This document shows, piece after piece, positions 8,259-16,743 of a stretch of DNA of 64,000 nucleotides. Each line of letters begins with the position of its first letter. Within the stretch, counting starts at the first letter, position 1. Below the pieces are notes generated by a model, which made no database searches, was not told where the DNA came from, and saw only the letters and a program-made list of their open reading frames with translations. Location: NCBI RefSeq assembly GCF_016651105.1, contig NZ_JAEKEL010000001.1, positions 2,470,001 through 2,534,000 on the forward strand, given 5' to 3'. The position numbers and the translations under genes were made by a program. Source of the stretch: Pseudomonas sp. TH15. Its GTDB lineage: Bacteria > Pseudomonadota > Gammaproteobacteria > Pseudomonadales > Pseudomonadaceae.

Positions 8259-9009
8259 ACTCTGCTTGCTCGCTGCATTCATCAGTCCACTGGCCTGCGC
8301 TCAGGTGGTCAGCGTCGAAGCCAATTCGCTGATGCGTTTGCCCAACACGGCCGGCACCTTGCAGCTGGAAAAACTGGAAGTCGCCGATTACGGCACGTTG
8401 CTGATTCCATCGAACGTGACAGAGCTGAGCGTCGGTGAACTGCGTCTGGGCCATGAAGCGCGCATCGCGATCGTGCCGGGCGAACAGGCTTTGGACATGA
8501 AAGTCATTCGCGCAGAACTGAGCGATGGCAGCCAGATCACCGCGCGCGGTGCGCCGGGGACTTACGAAAAAGCCGCCCGTGCGGGGCGCAATCTGAATCT
8601 GCAGTTCAAGGCATTGAACGCGCCGCAACTGTTGGTCGATGCCCGGGGCGGCACCGGTGCGCCGGGTTTTGTTGGGCTTGATGGCGGAAACGGGGAAGAT
8701 CCGGGCTGCACCTATGGCTCGGCCGGGCACGGTTTTGATGGCAGCAACGGCAGCGACGGTCAGCCGGGCGCACCGGGGGCGCTGGTACGCCTTGAAGTAC
8801 CGCGTGAGTTTCCAGCCGAGCTGATCAAGGTCAATGTGGCTGGCGGCGCCGGTGGCCCGGCGGGTGTGGGCGGCAAGGCAGGCAAGGGTGGCAAGTCCAA
8901 GGGCTGCCTGGTGTATCGCGCAGATGGCGGCAAGAGTGGCAAGGCCGGGGTGGACGGTCAGCCTGGGCCTGTAGGGGCGCCAGGTGCCGTGACCGTGCAA
9001 CGTCTGTAA
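8251..9009 (+). CDS. Secreted protein with collagen-like Gly-X-Y tracts
   Basis: A 252-residue protein with a signal peptide (LCLLAAFISPLACA) and no lipobox. Residues about 20-125 form a beta-rich domain with a repeated LEV/LRL pattern. From about residue 130 Gly-rich tracts appear: GGTGAPGFVGLDGGNGEDPG, then GSNGSDGQPGAPGA, and later GGAGGPAGVGGKAGKGGKSKG and GKAGVDGQPGPVGAPGA. These are collagen-like Gly-X-Y runs broken by other segments. Two Cys (in PGCTYG and KGCLVY) lie in the two Gly-rich blocks and could form a disulfide. The ATG at 8251 follows GGAGG at 9-10 nt. A role in adhesion or as a matrix component is a guess. Confidence 0.75.
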   Translation: MRKLCLLAAFISPLACAQVVSVEANSLMRLPNTAGTLQLEKLEVADYGTLLIPSNVTELSVGELRLGHEARIAIVPGEQALDMKVIRAELSDGSQITARGAPGTYEKAARAGRNLNLQFKALNAPQLLVDARGGTGAPGFVGLDGGNGEDPGCTYGSAGHGFDGSNGSDGQPGAPGALVRLEVPREFPAELIKVNVAGGAGGPAGVGGKAGKGGKSKGCLVYRADGGKSGKAGVDGQPGPVGAPGAVTVQRL

Positions 9010-9028
9010 AAGCTTTCCCTCACCCCAG

Positions 9029-9928
9029 CCCTCTCCCCGAGGGAGAGGGGGCCGACCGAGGTAACTCAGGCTATCCATCGACCTGAAAAACCTTGTCGAT
9101 TATGGATTCAGAGAAAATCTCTCAAGTCGGCGTAACTCTGGAATATCCCCCATTCAGTTCCCTCTCCCTCCGGGAGAGGGTTAGGGCGAGGTAACTCAGG
9201 CTAGCCACCGACCTGAAAAACCGTGTCGATTATGGATTTAGAGAAAATCTCTCAAGTCGGCGTAACTCTTGAATATTCCCCATTAGTGCCCTCTCCGTCC
9301 GGGAGAGGGCGAGGTGACTCAGGCTATCCATCGACCTGAAAAACCTTGTCGATTATGGATTCAGAGAAAATCTCTCAAATCGGCGTAACTCTTGAATATT
9401 CCCCATTCAGTTCCCTCTCCGTCCGGGAGAGGGCGAGGTGACTCAGGCTATCCATCGACCTGAAAAACCCGTGTCGATTATGGATTCAGAGAAAATCTCT
9501 CAAGTCGGCGTAACTCTGGAATATCCCCCATTCAGTTCCCTCTCCCTCCGGGAGAGGGCGAGGTGACTCAGGCTATCCATCGACCTGAAAAACCTTGTCG
9601 ATTATGGATTCAGAGAAAATCTCTCAAGTCGGCGTAACTCTGGAATATCCCCCATTGGTGCCCTCTCCCTCCGGGAGAGGGCGAGGTGACTCAGGCTATC
9701 CATCGACCTGAAAAACCTTGTCGATTATGGATTCAGAGAAAATCTCTCAAGTCGGCGTAACTCTGGAATATCCCCCATTGGTGCCCTCTCCCTCCGGGAG
9801 AGGGCAAGGTGACTCAGGCTATCCATCGACCTGAAAAACCTTGTCGATTATGGATTCGGAGAAAATCTCTCAAGTCGGCGTAACTCTTGAATATTCCCCA
9901 TTCAGTTCCCTCTCCCTCCGGGAGAGGG
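9029..9928. repeat. Tandem array, seven units of about 124 bp
   Basis: Units begin at 9029, 9160, 9289, 9413, 9538, 9661, 9784 and a final partial one at 9908, so periods are 131, 129, 124, 125, 123, 123 and 124 bp. Each full unit holds three potential hairpins: CCCTCTCC/GGGAGAGGG at its start, ATCCATCGAC answered by GTCGATTATGGAT, and AGAGAAAATCTCT. Units differ at few positions. The outermost copies are the most diverged. There is no open reading frame in the array, which fills the gap between the collagen-like gene and the CopD-like gene. Confidence 0.95.
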
Positions 9929-9951
9929 TTAGGGTGAGGGTCTTTTGATTT

Positions 9952-10416
9952 TCAGATCATCGGTCTTGCGGCCGCAATCGCCACCAACACCAACCCGACA
10001 ATCAGATTAATCCCCACCAACCGCCGAATCTTCCCAAGCGTCGCTGCGCCAGTCGGCCAATCCTGCGCCGCCACCGCTGTACGCAACTCCGGCAGCAACA
10101 ACGCCTGAATCCGGATAAACAGCGCGGTCATCACCACATACAGCCCCATCATCACCTGCACATAGCGCGGCGCCGCTTCAAAGCCTGCGAACTGCAAATG
10201 AATCATGCCCACACCGCTGATCGGCAAAAGCACCACCGCCACCCAGACCCAGCGGAAAAAACCTTGAAACACTTCTACCCACAGCTTCAATCGGCCGGGG
10301 CCTTCCAGGGCCTTCATCGCCGCCGGGCGCAGGACCATCCAGGCGAAAAACATGCCGCCCACCCACACCAGGGCGGACAGGACATGCAGGGTATAAACGA
10401 GGCTAAAAGCGGTCAT
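9952..10416 (-). CDS. CopD-family four-helix membrane protein
   Basis: A 154-residue inner-membrane protein with four predicted helices: FSLVYTLHVLSALVWVGGMF, VWVAVVLLPISGVGMIHL, VMMGLYVVMTALFI and LVGINLIVGLVLVAIAAA. The HxLSALxWVGGMFF motif in helix 1 is shared with CopD and related putative heme or copper membrane proteins. Function unknown. The ATG at 10416 has GGAG at 7 nt. Its stop lies immediately beside the tandem array. Confidence 0.8.
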   Translation of the reverse strand: MTAFSLVYTLHVLSALVWVGGMFFAWMVLRPAAMKALEGPGRLKLWVEVFQGFFRWVWVAVVLLPISGVGMIHLQFAGFEAAPRYVQVMMGLYVVMTALFIRIQALLLPELRTAVAAQDWPTGAATLGKIRRLVGINLIVGLVLVAIAAARPMI

Positions 10417-10453
10417 TGAGGTACTCCGTTCTGCGCGGGATTAATTAGCGCGG

Positions 10454-10459
10454 TATGAT
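10454..10459 (+). promoter_or_regulatory. Possible -10 box of dinG
   Basis: TATGAT lies 56 nt before the dinG ATG in the divergent gap with the CopD-like gene. No good -35 box is seen, and no LexA box (CTGT-N8-ACAG) could be found. Confidence 0.3.
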
Positions 10460-10515
10460 AGCCGCCCATCCGAACCACTGAAAATTTATCCAGCGTTTTT
10501 TGCGCCCGACAATCC

Positions 10516-12660
10516 ATGATCAGTACCGAACTCAAAACCACGATCCAGGGCGCCTACTCGCGTTTTCTTGAAGCCAAGAGCCTCAAACCGCGCTACGGCC
10601 AACGCCTGATGATCGCCGAAATTGCCAAAGTCCTCGGTGACATCGACACCGACGACGAAGGCCGGCGCAGTGGCGACCCCGCGATTGTCGCGGTGGAAGC
10701 CGGCACCGGTACCGGCAAAACAGTGGCCTACAGCCTGGCGGCGATCCCGACGGCGAAGGCGGCGGGCAAACGCCTGGTGATCGCCACGGCCACCGTGGCC
10801 CTGCAAGAGCAGATCGTCTACAAGGATTTGCCTGACCTGATGCGCAACAGCGGGCTGAATTTTAGCTTCGCGCTGGCCAAGGGCCGTGGGCGCTACATGT
10901 GCCTGTCCAAGCTCGACATGTTGCTGCAGGAAGGTCACGCGCAAACCGCCACTGCGCAGCTGTTCGAAGAAGAAGGCTTCAAGATCGAGGTCGATGAGGC
11001 CAGCCAGAAGCTCTTCACCAGCATGATTGAAAAGCTTGCCGGCAATAAATGGGACGGCGACCGCGACAGTTGGTCCACCGCCCTGGAAGATGCCGACTGG
11101 GCGCGCCTGACCACCGATCACAGCCAGTGCACCAACCGTCATTGCCCGAACTTTGGCCAGTGCGCCTTCTACAAGGCCCGCGAAGGCATGGGCAAGGTTG
11201 ACGTGATCGTCACCAACCACGACATGGTCCTGGCCGACCTGGCCCTAGGTGGCGGCGCCGTGTTGCCGGACCCGCGCGACACCATCTACGTGTTCGACGA
11301 AGGCCATCACCTGCCGGACAAGGCGATCGGTCACTTCGCTCACTACACACGCCTGCGTTCCACTGCCGACTGGCTGGAAGCCACCGCCAAGAACCTCACC
11401 AAATTGCTCGCCCAGCACCCGTTGCCGGGCGATTTGGGCAAGTTGATCGAGCAGGTGCCGGAGCTGGCTCGCGAGATCAAGACTCAGCAGCAGTTTATGT
11501 TCACTGCGTGCGAGCAGGTCGCCGATTTCAAACCCGGCGAAGACGTCGAAGGCCGTGAGCGGCCGCGTCACCGCTTCGTCGCTGGAGTGATCCCCGAGCA
11601 CATGCGCGAGATGGGCGTCGAGCTGAAGAAAGCCTTCGCCCGCCTGACCGATTTGTTCACCCGCCTCACCGAGTTGCTCAAGGAAGGCATGGATGGCGAG
11701 GTCAACATCGGCATCGCCAGCAACCAGGCTGAAGAGTGGTATCCGTTGTTCGGCAGCTTGTTGTCGCGCTCTTCGGGCAACTGGGAGTTGTGGACCGCGT
11801 TCACCGCCGAAGACCCGGAAGACAACCCGCCGATGGCCCGTTGGCTGACCCTGGCCGAAAGCGGTTCGCTGTTCGACATCGAGGTCAACGCCAGCCCGAT
11901 CCTCGCGGCAGAAATGCTGCGCCGCAATCTGTGGAACGTGGCCTACGGCGCATTGGTGACCTCGGCGACACTGACCGCACTCGGCACGTTCGACCGCTTT
12001 CGCATGCGCGCCGGCCTGCCGAAAAAAGCCGTGACGGCGGTGGTGCCGAGTCCGTTCCATCACGCCGATGCCGGTGTGCTGCGGGTGCCGGACCTGAAAG
12101 CCGATCCGCGTGACGCGCCGGCCCACACCGCCGCGATCATTCGCGATCTGCCGGCACTGGTCGAAGGCTCGCGCGGCACCCTGGTGCTGTTCTCCTCGCG
12201 CAAACAGATGCAGGACGTGTTCGACGGCCTCGACCGCGATTGGCGCAAACAAGTGTTCATTCAAGGCAACCTGTCGAAACAGGAAACCCTGAACAAGCAC
12301 AAGGCGCGGGTCGATGGCGGGGATTCCAGCGTGCTCTTCGGCCTCGCAAGTTTTGCCGAAGGCGTGGACTTGCCCGGTGCGTATTGCGAGCACGTGGTGA
12401 TCGCCAAGATTCCATTCTCGGTGCCCGACGATCCGGTGGAAGCCGCGTTGGCCGAATGGATCGAAGCCCGGGGCGGCAATCCGTTCATGGAAATCTCCGT
12501 GCCGGACGCCTCGCTGAAACTGGTCCAGGCTTGCGGTCGCTTGCTGCGGACTGAAGAAGACCGCGGCACCATCACTTTGCTGGATCGGCGTCTGGTCACC
12601 CAACGCTATGGCAAAGCGATCCTCAATGCGTTGCCACCCTTCCGACGTGAAATTTCCTGA
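10516..12660 (+). CDS. dinG: ATP-dependent DNA helicase DinG
   Basis: A 714-residue XPD-like superfamily 2 helicase. Walker A is EAGTGTGKT at 62-70; the Walker B/DEAH position reads DEGHH at 261-265. Four cysteines that would hold the 4Fe-4S cluster are Cys129 (YMCLSK) and Cys205, Cys210 and Cys216 (CTNRHCPNFGQC). The C-terminal helicase motifs LVLFSSRKQM and VQACGRLLRTEEDRG are intact. DinG unwinds 5'-3' and resolves R-loops and replication-transcription conflicts. Length agrees with E. coli DinG. The start lacks a clear ribosome site but no better in-frame ATG is seen. Confidence 0.95.
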   Translation: MISTELKTTIQGAYSRFLEAKSLKPRYGQRLMIAEIAKVLGDIDTDDEGRRSGDPAIVAVEAGTGTGKTVAYSLAAIPTAKAAGKRLVIATATVALQEQIVYKDLPDLMRNSGLNFSFALAKGRGRYMCLSKLDMLLQEGHAQTATAQLFEEEGFKIEVDEASQKLFTSMIEKLAGNKWDGDRDSWSTALEDADWARLTTDHSQCTNRHCPNFGQCAFYKAREGMGKVDVIVTNHDMVLADLALGGGAVLPDPRDTIYVFDEGHHLPDKAIGHFAHYTRLRSTADWLEATAKNLTKLLAQHPLPGDLGKLIEQVPELAREIKTQQQFMFTACEQVADFKPGEDVEGRERPRHRFVAGVIPEHMREMGVELKKAFARLTDLFTRLTELLKEGMDGEVNIGIASNQAEEWYPLFGSLLSRSSGNWELWTAFTAEDPEDNPPMARWLTLAESGSLFDIEVNASPILAAEMLRRNLWNVAYGALVTSATLTALGTFDRFRMRAGLPKKAVTAVVPSPFHHADAGVLRVPDLKADPRDAPAHTAAIIRDLPALVEGSRGTLVLFSSRKQMQDVFDGLDRDWRKQVFIQGNLSKQETLNKHKARVDGGDSSVLFGLASFAEGVDLPGAYCEHVVIAKIPFSVPDDPVEAALAEWIEARGGNPFMEISVPDASLKLVQACGRLLRTEEDRGTITLLDRRLVTQRYGKAILNALPPFRREIS

Positions 12661-12663
12661 TAC

Positions 12664-12690
12664 ACGGGTGGGCAGTTTTGCCCAACCCGT
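12664..12690 (+). terminator. Hairpin after dinG
   Basis: ACGGGT-GGGCA (12664-12674) pairs with TGCCC-A-ACCCGT (12679-12690), loop GTTT, followed by a mixed T-rich tail. The stop codon of dinG is 4 nt upstream. Confidence 0.55.
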
Positions 12691-12755
12691 TGTCTATTTC
12701 TCCGCCATCGCTTTTCCACTGGCCCATTGAGGTCGTTAGGGAGAATTTCGTTCTC

Positions 12756-15251
12756 ATGATTCGTCGTTCGCTGCCTGCTGTATTTGCCCTGTTGTTCGCA
12801 ACGCCCTTGCTGGCCGCTCCCGCAGGCCAACAGACGCTGTTTAACTTTGTGCGCCCCGCTGATGTGGTTTCGGTGGCGACCCAGGACGCCAGCCTGCCGC
12901 AATCCAACGCCGAACAAACGGCCGAAGGCGAAGTCTTGCGCCGGGTCACGTTCAACCCAGTGGCCCGGCCAACCTTGCGCCTGACCCCGCAAACGGGTGC
13001 CTGGGACTGGTCGCAGTCGGGTGTCATGAGCTTGCGGGTCCAGAGCGCGATGAACTGGGCCTTGACCCTCTACGTGACGATCCAGAGCAACGATGGCAAG
13101 ACCCTGGTCAGCCGCGTCGATCTGCCGGCCGGCCCGGCGCAAACCCTGCTGGTGCCCTTGGTCGCCAGTTCGCCGTTGAGCCAAGGCATGAAGGCCGGTC
13201 CGCCGATGCCGATGACCTTTGACGGTCAGCGCGTGTTGCTGGCCAGCAGCGCCGGTGAGCTGGATCGCAGCCAGATCGTGTCGGTGACCTTGTCGATGGA
13301 TCAGCCGAAAGTCGCCCAAAGCATCTTGCTGGAACGCTTCGGCGTGCAGGACGGCGCGGACGTGACCAAAGCCGCCTATGGCGGTTTGGTCGACGCTTAC
13401 GGTCAATCGACCCGAGCCAAATGGCCAGAGAAAGTCAGCAGCGACGAGCAGCTGAAATCCGCTGCCGCGAAAGAACATCAACAGCTGAAAACCTGGCTGG
13501 CCGAGCGCGAGAAATCGTCCCTGGACCAATACGGTGGCTGGAACAAAGGCCCGGCGTTCAAGGCCAGCGGCTTTTTCCGGACCGAGAAACGCGATGGTCG
13601 CTGGTATCTGGTAACGCCTGAAGGACACCCGTTCTACTCACTGGGCGTGAACACCGTCGCCCCGGACGTCAATCAAACCTACATCGCCGGTCGCGAGTGG
13701 ATGTTTGAAAACCTGCCAAAACCCGGCGAGCCGCTAGCCAGTCAATATGGCGAAGGCGACAACCGTGGCGGCAACGGCGCCGATCAGGGCCGTGCCTACA
13801 ACGCCGGCCGTTGGTATGACTTTTACGGCGCTAACCTGCAGCGCCTCTATGGCGAACCTTGCGCACCGGGCAGCGACACCAAGGCCGGTGTTGCCGAAGC
13901 CGCCAAGGCCGACGCGGTTGCGGCGACAGTTGAGAAAGCCGCTGAACCGCCGGTCGTTCCTTCGGCTACCGAATCCGGTGTCGCCGAAGCTGCCAAGAAC
14001 GGCGCCGTAGAAGCGACTGTCGCGAAAGCAGCCGAGCCAAAAACCACCGAGCGCTGCAAAGCAGTGGTTGATGAAAAACGCTGGGCCAGTCATACCCTGG
14101 ATCGCCTGCAAGCCTGGGGCTTCAACACCATCGGCAACTGGAGCGCCCCGGCACTGGGCAATGCTGACCGCGTGCCGTACACCTTGCCGCTGTCGATCGT
14201 CGGCGATTACGCCAGCATCAGCACCGGAACTGACTGGTGGGGCGGCATGCCCGACCCGTTCGACCCGCGTTTCGCCATGGCCACCGAGCGTGCCGTGGCC
14301 ATCGCGGCTCGGGATCACCGTGACGACCCGTGGCTGATCGGTTACTTCGCAGACAACGAACTGGCTTGGGCCGGTCCCGGCGATGATCCGAAATCCCGTT
14401 ACGCCCTGGCCTACGGCACGTTGAAAATGACCACCGACGTGCCGGCCAAACGCGCATTTCTCAAGCAATTGCGCGACAAGTACCGCAACCAGGCGGGCCT
14501 GTCGAAAGCGTGGGGCATTGATCTGCCGGCCTGGGAATTGATGGAAGACCCGGGCTTCGAAGCGCCGCTGCCAAGCGCCGATCACCCGGAAATCGAAGCT
14601 GACTTCAAATACTTCCAGAAGGTCTTTGCGGACACCTACTTCAAGACCATTTCCGATTCGCTCAAGTGGCACGCGCCGAACCAGTTGTTGTTGGGTGGTC
14701 GTTTCGCCATCAGCACCCCAGAGGCCGTCGAGTCCTGCGCGCAGTATTGCGATGTGCTGAGTTTCAACATGTACACCCTGCAACCGCAGGACGGTTACGA
14801 CTTCGCCAAGCTGCGTAGCCTCGACAAACCGGTGCTGATCACCGAGTTCAACTTTGGCTCGGCGGATCGCGGCCCGTTCTGGGGCGGCGTGACGCAACTG
14901 GCGAAGGAAGAAGATCGTGGCCTGGCTTACGCCAACTTCCTCAAACAGGCGATGAGTGAACCGTCGATTGTCGGTGTGCACTGGTTCCAGTACCTCGACC
15001 AACCGGTGACCGGTCGTCTGCTGGATGGTGAAAACGGGCACTTTGGTCTGGTGGGCATCACTGATCTACCATTCCAGGGTTTCGTCGACAGCGTGCGCAA
15101 AAGCAATTTGCTGGCCGTCGATCAACTGGGCAAAGAGGCCGAGAAAGCGCCCACTGCGGCCGGTCACGAAGCTGAGGGCGGGCGCAAGGGTGAGGCCGGC
15201 AAGGGTCCGGGCGCAGGGCATGCCGGCGGGCACTCAGGCAATGGTCACTGA
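12756..15251 (+). CDS. Secreted GH50-like (beta-agarase-type) glycoside hydrolase with Ala-rich insert
   Basis: An 831-residue secreted protein. The signal peptide is SLPAVFALLFATPLLAA. Residues about 30-240 look like a carbohydrate-binding jelly roll. From SGFFRTEKRDGRWYLVTPEG on follows a TIM-barrel of the GH50/beta-agarase clan: the acid/base is probably Glu535 in YFADNELAW and the nucleophile Glu697 in LITEFNFGS. Residues about 374-430 are an Ala-rich insert with two copies of GVAEAAKxxAVxATVxKAAEP, flanked by Cys (GEPCA and ERCKA). The tail after residue 800 is Gly/His rich. Start chosen at 12756 because it directly gives the signal peptide. The substrate is not known; agarose is unlikely in a soil pseudomonad. 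Confidence 0.75.
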   Translation: MIRRSLPAVFALLFATPLLAAPAGQQTLFNFVRPADVVSVATQDASLPQSNAEQTAEGEVLRRVTFNPVARPTLRLTPQTGAWDWSQSGVMSLRVQSAMNWALTLYVTIQSNDGKTLVSRVDLPAGPAQTLLVPLVASSPLSQGMKAGPPMPMTFDGQRVLLASSAGELDRSQIVSVTLSMDQPKVAQSILLERFGVQDGADVTKAAYGGLVDAYGQSTRAKWPEKVSSDEQLKSAAAKEHQQLKTWLAEREKSSLDQYGGWNKGPAFKASGFFRTEKRDGRWYLVTPEGHPFYSLGVNTVAPDVNQTYIAGREWMFENLPKPGEPLASQYGEGDNRGGNGADQGRAYNAGRWYDFYGANLQRLYGEPCAPGSDTKAGVAEAAKADAVAATVEKAAEPPVVPSATESGVAEAAKNGAVEATVAKAAEPKTTERCKAVVDEKRWASHTLDRLQAWGFNTIGNWSAPALGNADRVPYTLPLSIVGDYASISTGTDWWGGMPDPFDPRFAMATERAVAIAARDHRDDPWLIGYFADNELAWAGPGDDPKSRYALAYGTLKMTTDVPAKRAFLKQLRDKYRNQAGLSKAWGIDLPAWELMEDPGFEAPLPSADHPEIEADFKYFQKVFADTYFKTISDSLKWHAPNQLLLGGRFAISTPEAVESCAQYCDVLSFNMYTLQPQDGYDFAKLRSLDKPVLITEFNFGSADRGPFWGGVTQLAKEEDRGLAYANFLKQAMSEPSIVGVHWFQYLDQPVTGRLLDGENGHFGLVGITDLPFQGFVDSVRKSNLLAVDQLGKEAEKAPTAAGHEAEGGRKGEAGKGPGAGHAGGHSGNGH

Positions 15252-15292
15252 GTCCTGAGGCACCGCGTTTTCGTTCTTCGTCGGAACGCCGC

Positions 15293-15366
15293 CGAGCAGG
15301 CTCGCTCCCGCACTGGATCTCTGTATCACTGAAGATCTGCTGAGGGAGCAAGCCTGCTCGCGAAGG
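15293..15366. repeat. REP pair
   Basis: CGAGCAGGCTCGCTCCCGCA near 15293 is complementary to GGGAGCAAGCCTGCTCGCGA near 15343-15363, around a 30-bp spacer. Confidence 0.75.
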
Positions 15367-15485
15367 CGTCAGCTGTCTCAACGAAAATTCCGAAATAACC
15401 GTCTAGCCCGCACCTGTTCCCAAAACCCTCCGGGGCTGGAACAATGCGGACCACTTTGTAGAGCGTTAATCCGGGGGAGTTGCGG

Positions 15486-16631
15486 GTGCAGATTCAGGGT
15501 CATTACGAGCTTAAGTTCGAAGCGGTGCGCGAAGCCTTCGCCGCGCTGTTCGACGATCCCCAGGAACGTGGCGCGGCGCTGTGCATCCAGGTCGGCGGTG
15601 AAACCGTTCTCGATCTCTGGGCCGGTACCGCCGACAAGGACGGCACCGAAGCCTGGCACAGCGATACCATCGCCAACTTGTTCTCCTGCACCAAGACCTT
15701 CACCGCCGTCACCGCGCTGCAACTGGTGGCCGAAGGCAAGCTGCAACTCGATGCTCCGGTTGCGCGCTACTGGCCCGAATTTGCCGCCGCCGGTAAAGAG
15801 TCCGTGACGTTGCGCCAATTGCTCTGCCATCAGGCCGGTCTGCCGGCCCTGCGCGAGCTGCTGGCCCCTGAAGCGCTTTATGACTGGCAAACCATGGTTG
15901 ACGCGTTGGCCGCCGAAGCCCCGTGGTGGACGCCGGGCCAGGGCCACGGCTATGCCGCGATCACTTACGGTTGGCTGGTGGGCGAGTTACTGCGTCGTGC
16001 CGACGGTCGTGGGCCGGGGGAGTCGATTGTGGCGCGGGTCGCCAAGCCGTTGGGCCTGGACTTCCACGTCGGCCTGGCTGACGAAGAGTTTCATCGCGTG
16101 GCGCATATCGCACGGGGCAAGGGTAACGTCGGCGATGCTGCGGCCCAGCGCCTGCTGCAAGTGACAATGCGCGAGCCAACGGCCATGACCACCCGGGCGT
16201 TCACCAACCCGCCGTCGATCATGACCAGCACCAACAAACCGGAATGGCGGCGCATGCAACAACCCGCCGCCAATGGCCACGGCAATGCCCGCAGCCTGGC
16301 CGGTTTCTACGCCGGTCTTCTGGACGGTAGCCTGCTGGAAAGCGAAATGCTCGATGAGCTGACCCGCGAACACAGCCTCGGTGAGGACAAGACTTTACTG
16401 ACCCAGACCCGTTTTGGCCTGGGTTGCATGCTCGATCAACCAGATGTCCCGAACGCTACTTACGGCCTCGGCCCACGGGCGTTCGGTCATCCGGGTGCGG
16501 GCGGCTCCATCGGTTTTGCTGACCCAGAACATGATGTGGCCTTCGGCTTTGTGACAAATACCTTGGGGCCGTACGTGTTGATGGATCCACGCGCACAAAA
16601 GCTCGTACGGGTACTTGCCGCTTGTCTGTAA
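15486..16631 (+). CDS. Serine hydrolase, beta-lactamase/EstB (class C) fold
   Basis: A 381-residue family VIII esterase/class C beta-lactamase-type enzyme without a signal peptide. The Ser-x-x-Lys motif is SCTK at 67-70; the second motif region is GYAAITYGWLVGEL, and FGHPGAGGSIGF replaces the KTG box, as in EstB-like esterases. The start: GTG at 15486 has GGGGGAG 6 nt upstream, while the TTG at 15480 would be almost on top of it, so GTG is preferred. The same gene sits between dinG and an ompA-like gene in P. aeruginosa (PA1047 from memory). Probably a cytoplasmic esterase; the substrate is open. Confidence 0.85.
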   Translation: MQIQGHYELKFEAVREAFAALFDDPQERGAALCIQVGGETVLDLWAGTADKDGTEAWHSDTIANLFSCTKTFTAVTALQLVAEGKLQLDAPVARYWPEFAAAGKESVTLRQLLCHQAGLPALRELLAPEALYDWQTMVDALAAEAPWWTPGQGHGYAAITYGWLVGELLRRADGRGPGESIVARVAKPLGLDFHVGLADEEFHRVAHIARGKGNVGDAAAQRLLQVTMREPTAMTTRAFTNPPSIMTSTNKPEWRRMQQPAANGHGNARSLAGFYAGLLDGSLLESEMLDELTREHSLGEDKTLLTQTRFGLGCMLDQPDVPNATYGLGPRAFGHPGAGGSIGFADPEHDVAFGFVTNTLGPYVLMDPRAQKLVRVLAACL

Positions 16632-16743
16632 AGCGATGCTGAAAGGTCCTGCACAGGAACCTCGTTACCTTTTTTGATTCAAAGCGTCTGTTTATGCGGT
16701 CCGTTGTGGGCGTGCATTTATTACTTCATTTTGTGGATATCCA

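Noticed and set aside
9029..9928. CRISPR array
   Set aside because: The repeat unit is about 124 bp with no unique spacers of constant size, and no cas genes are near. It is a tandem satellite.
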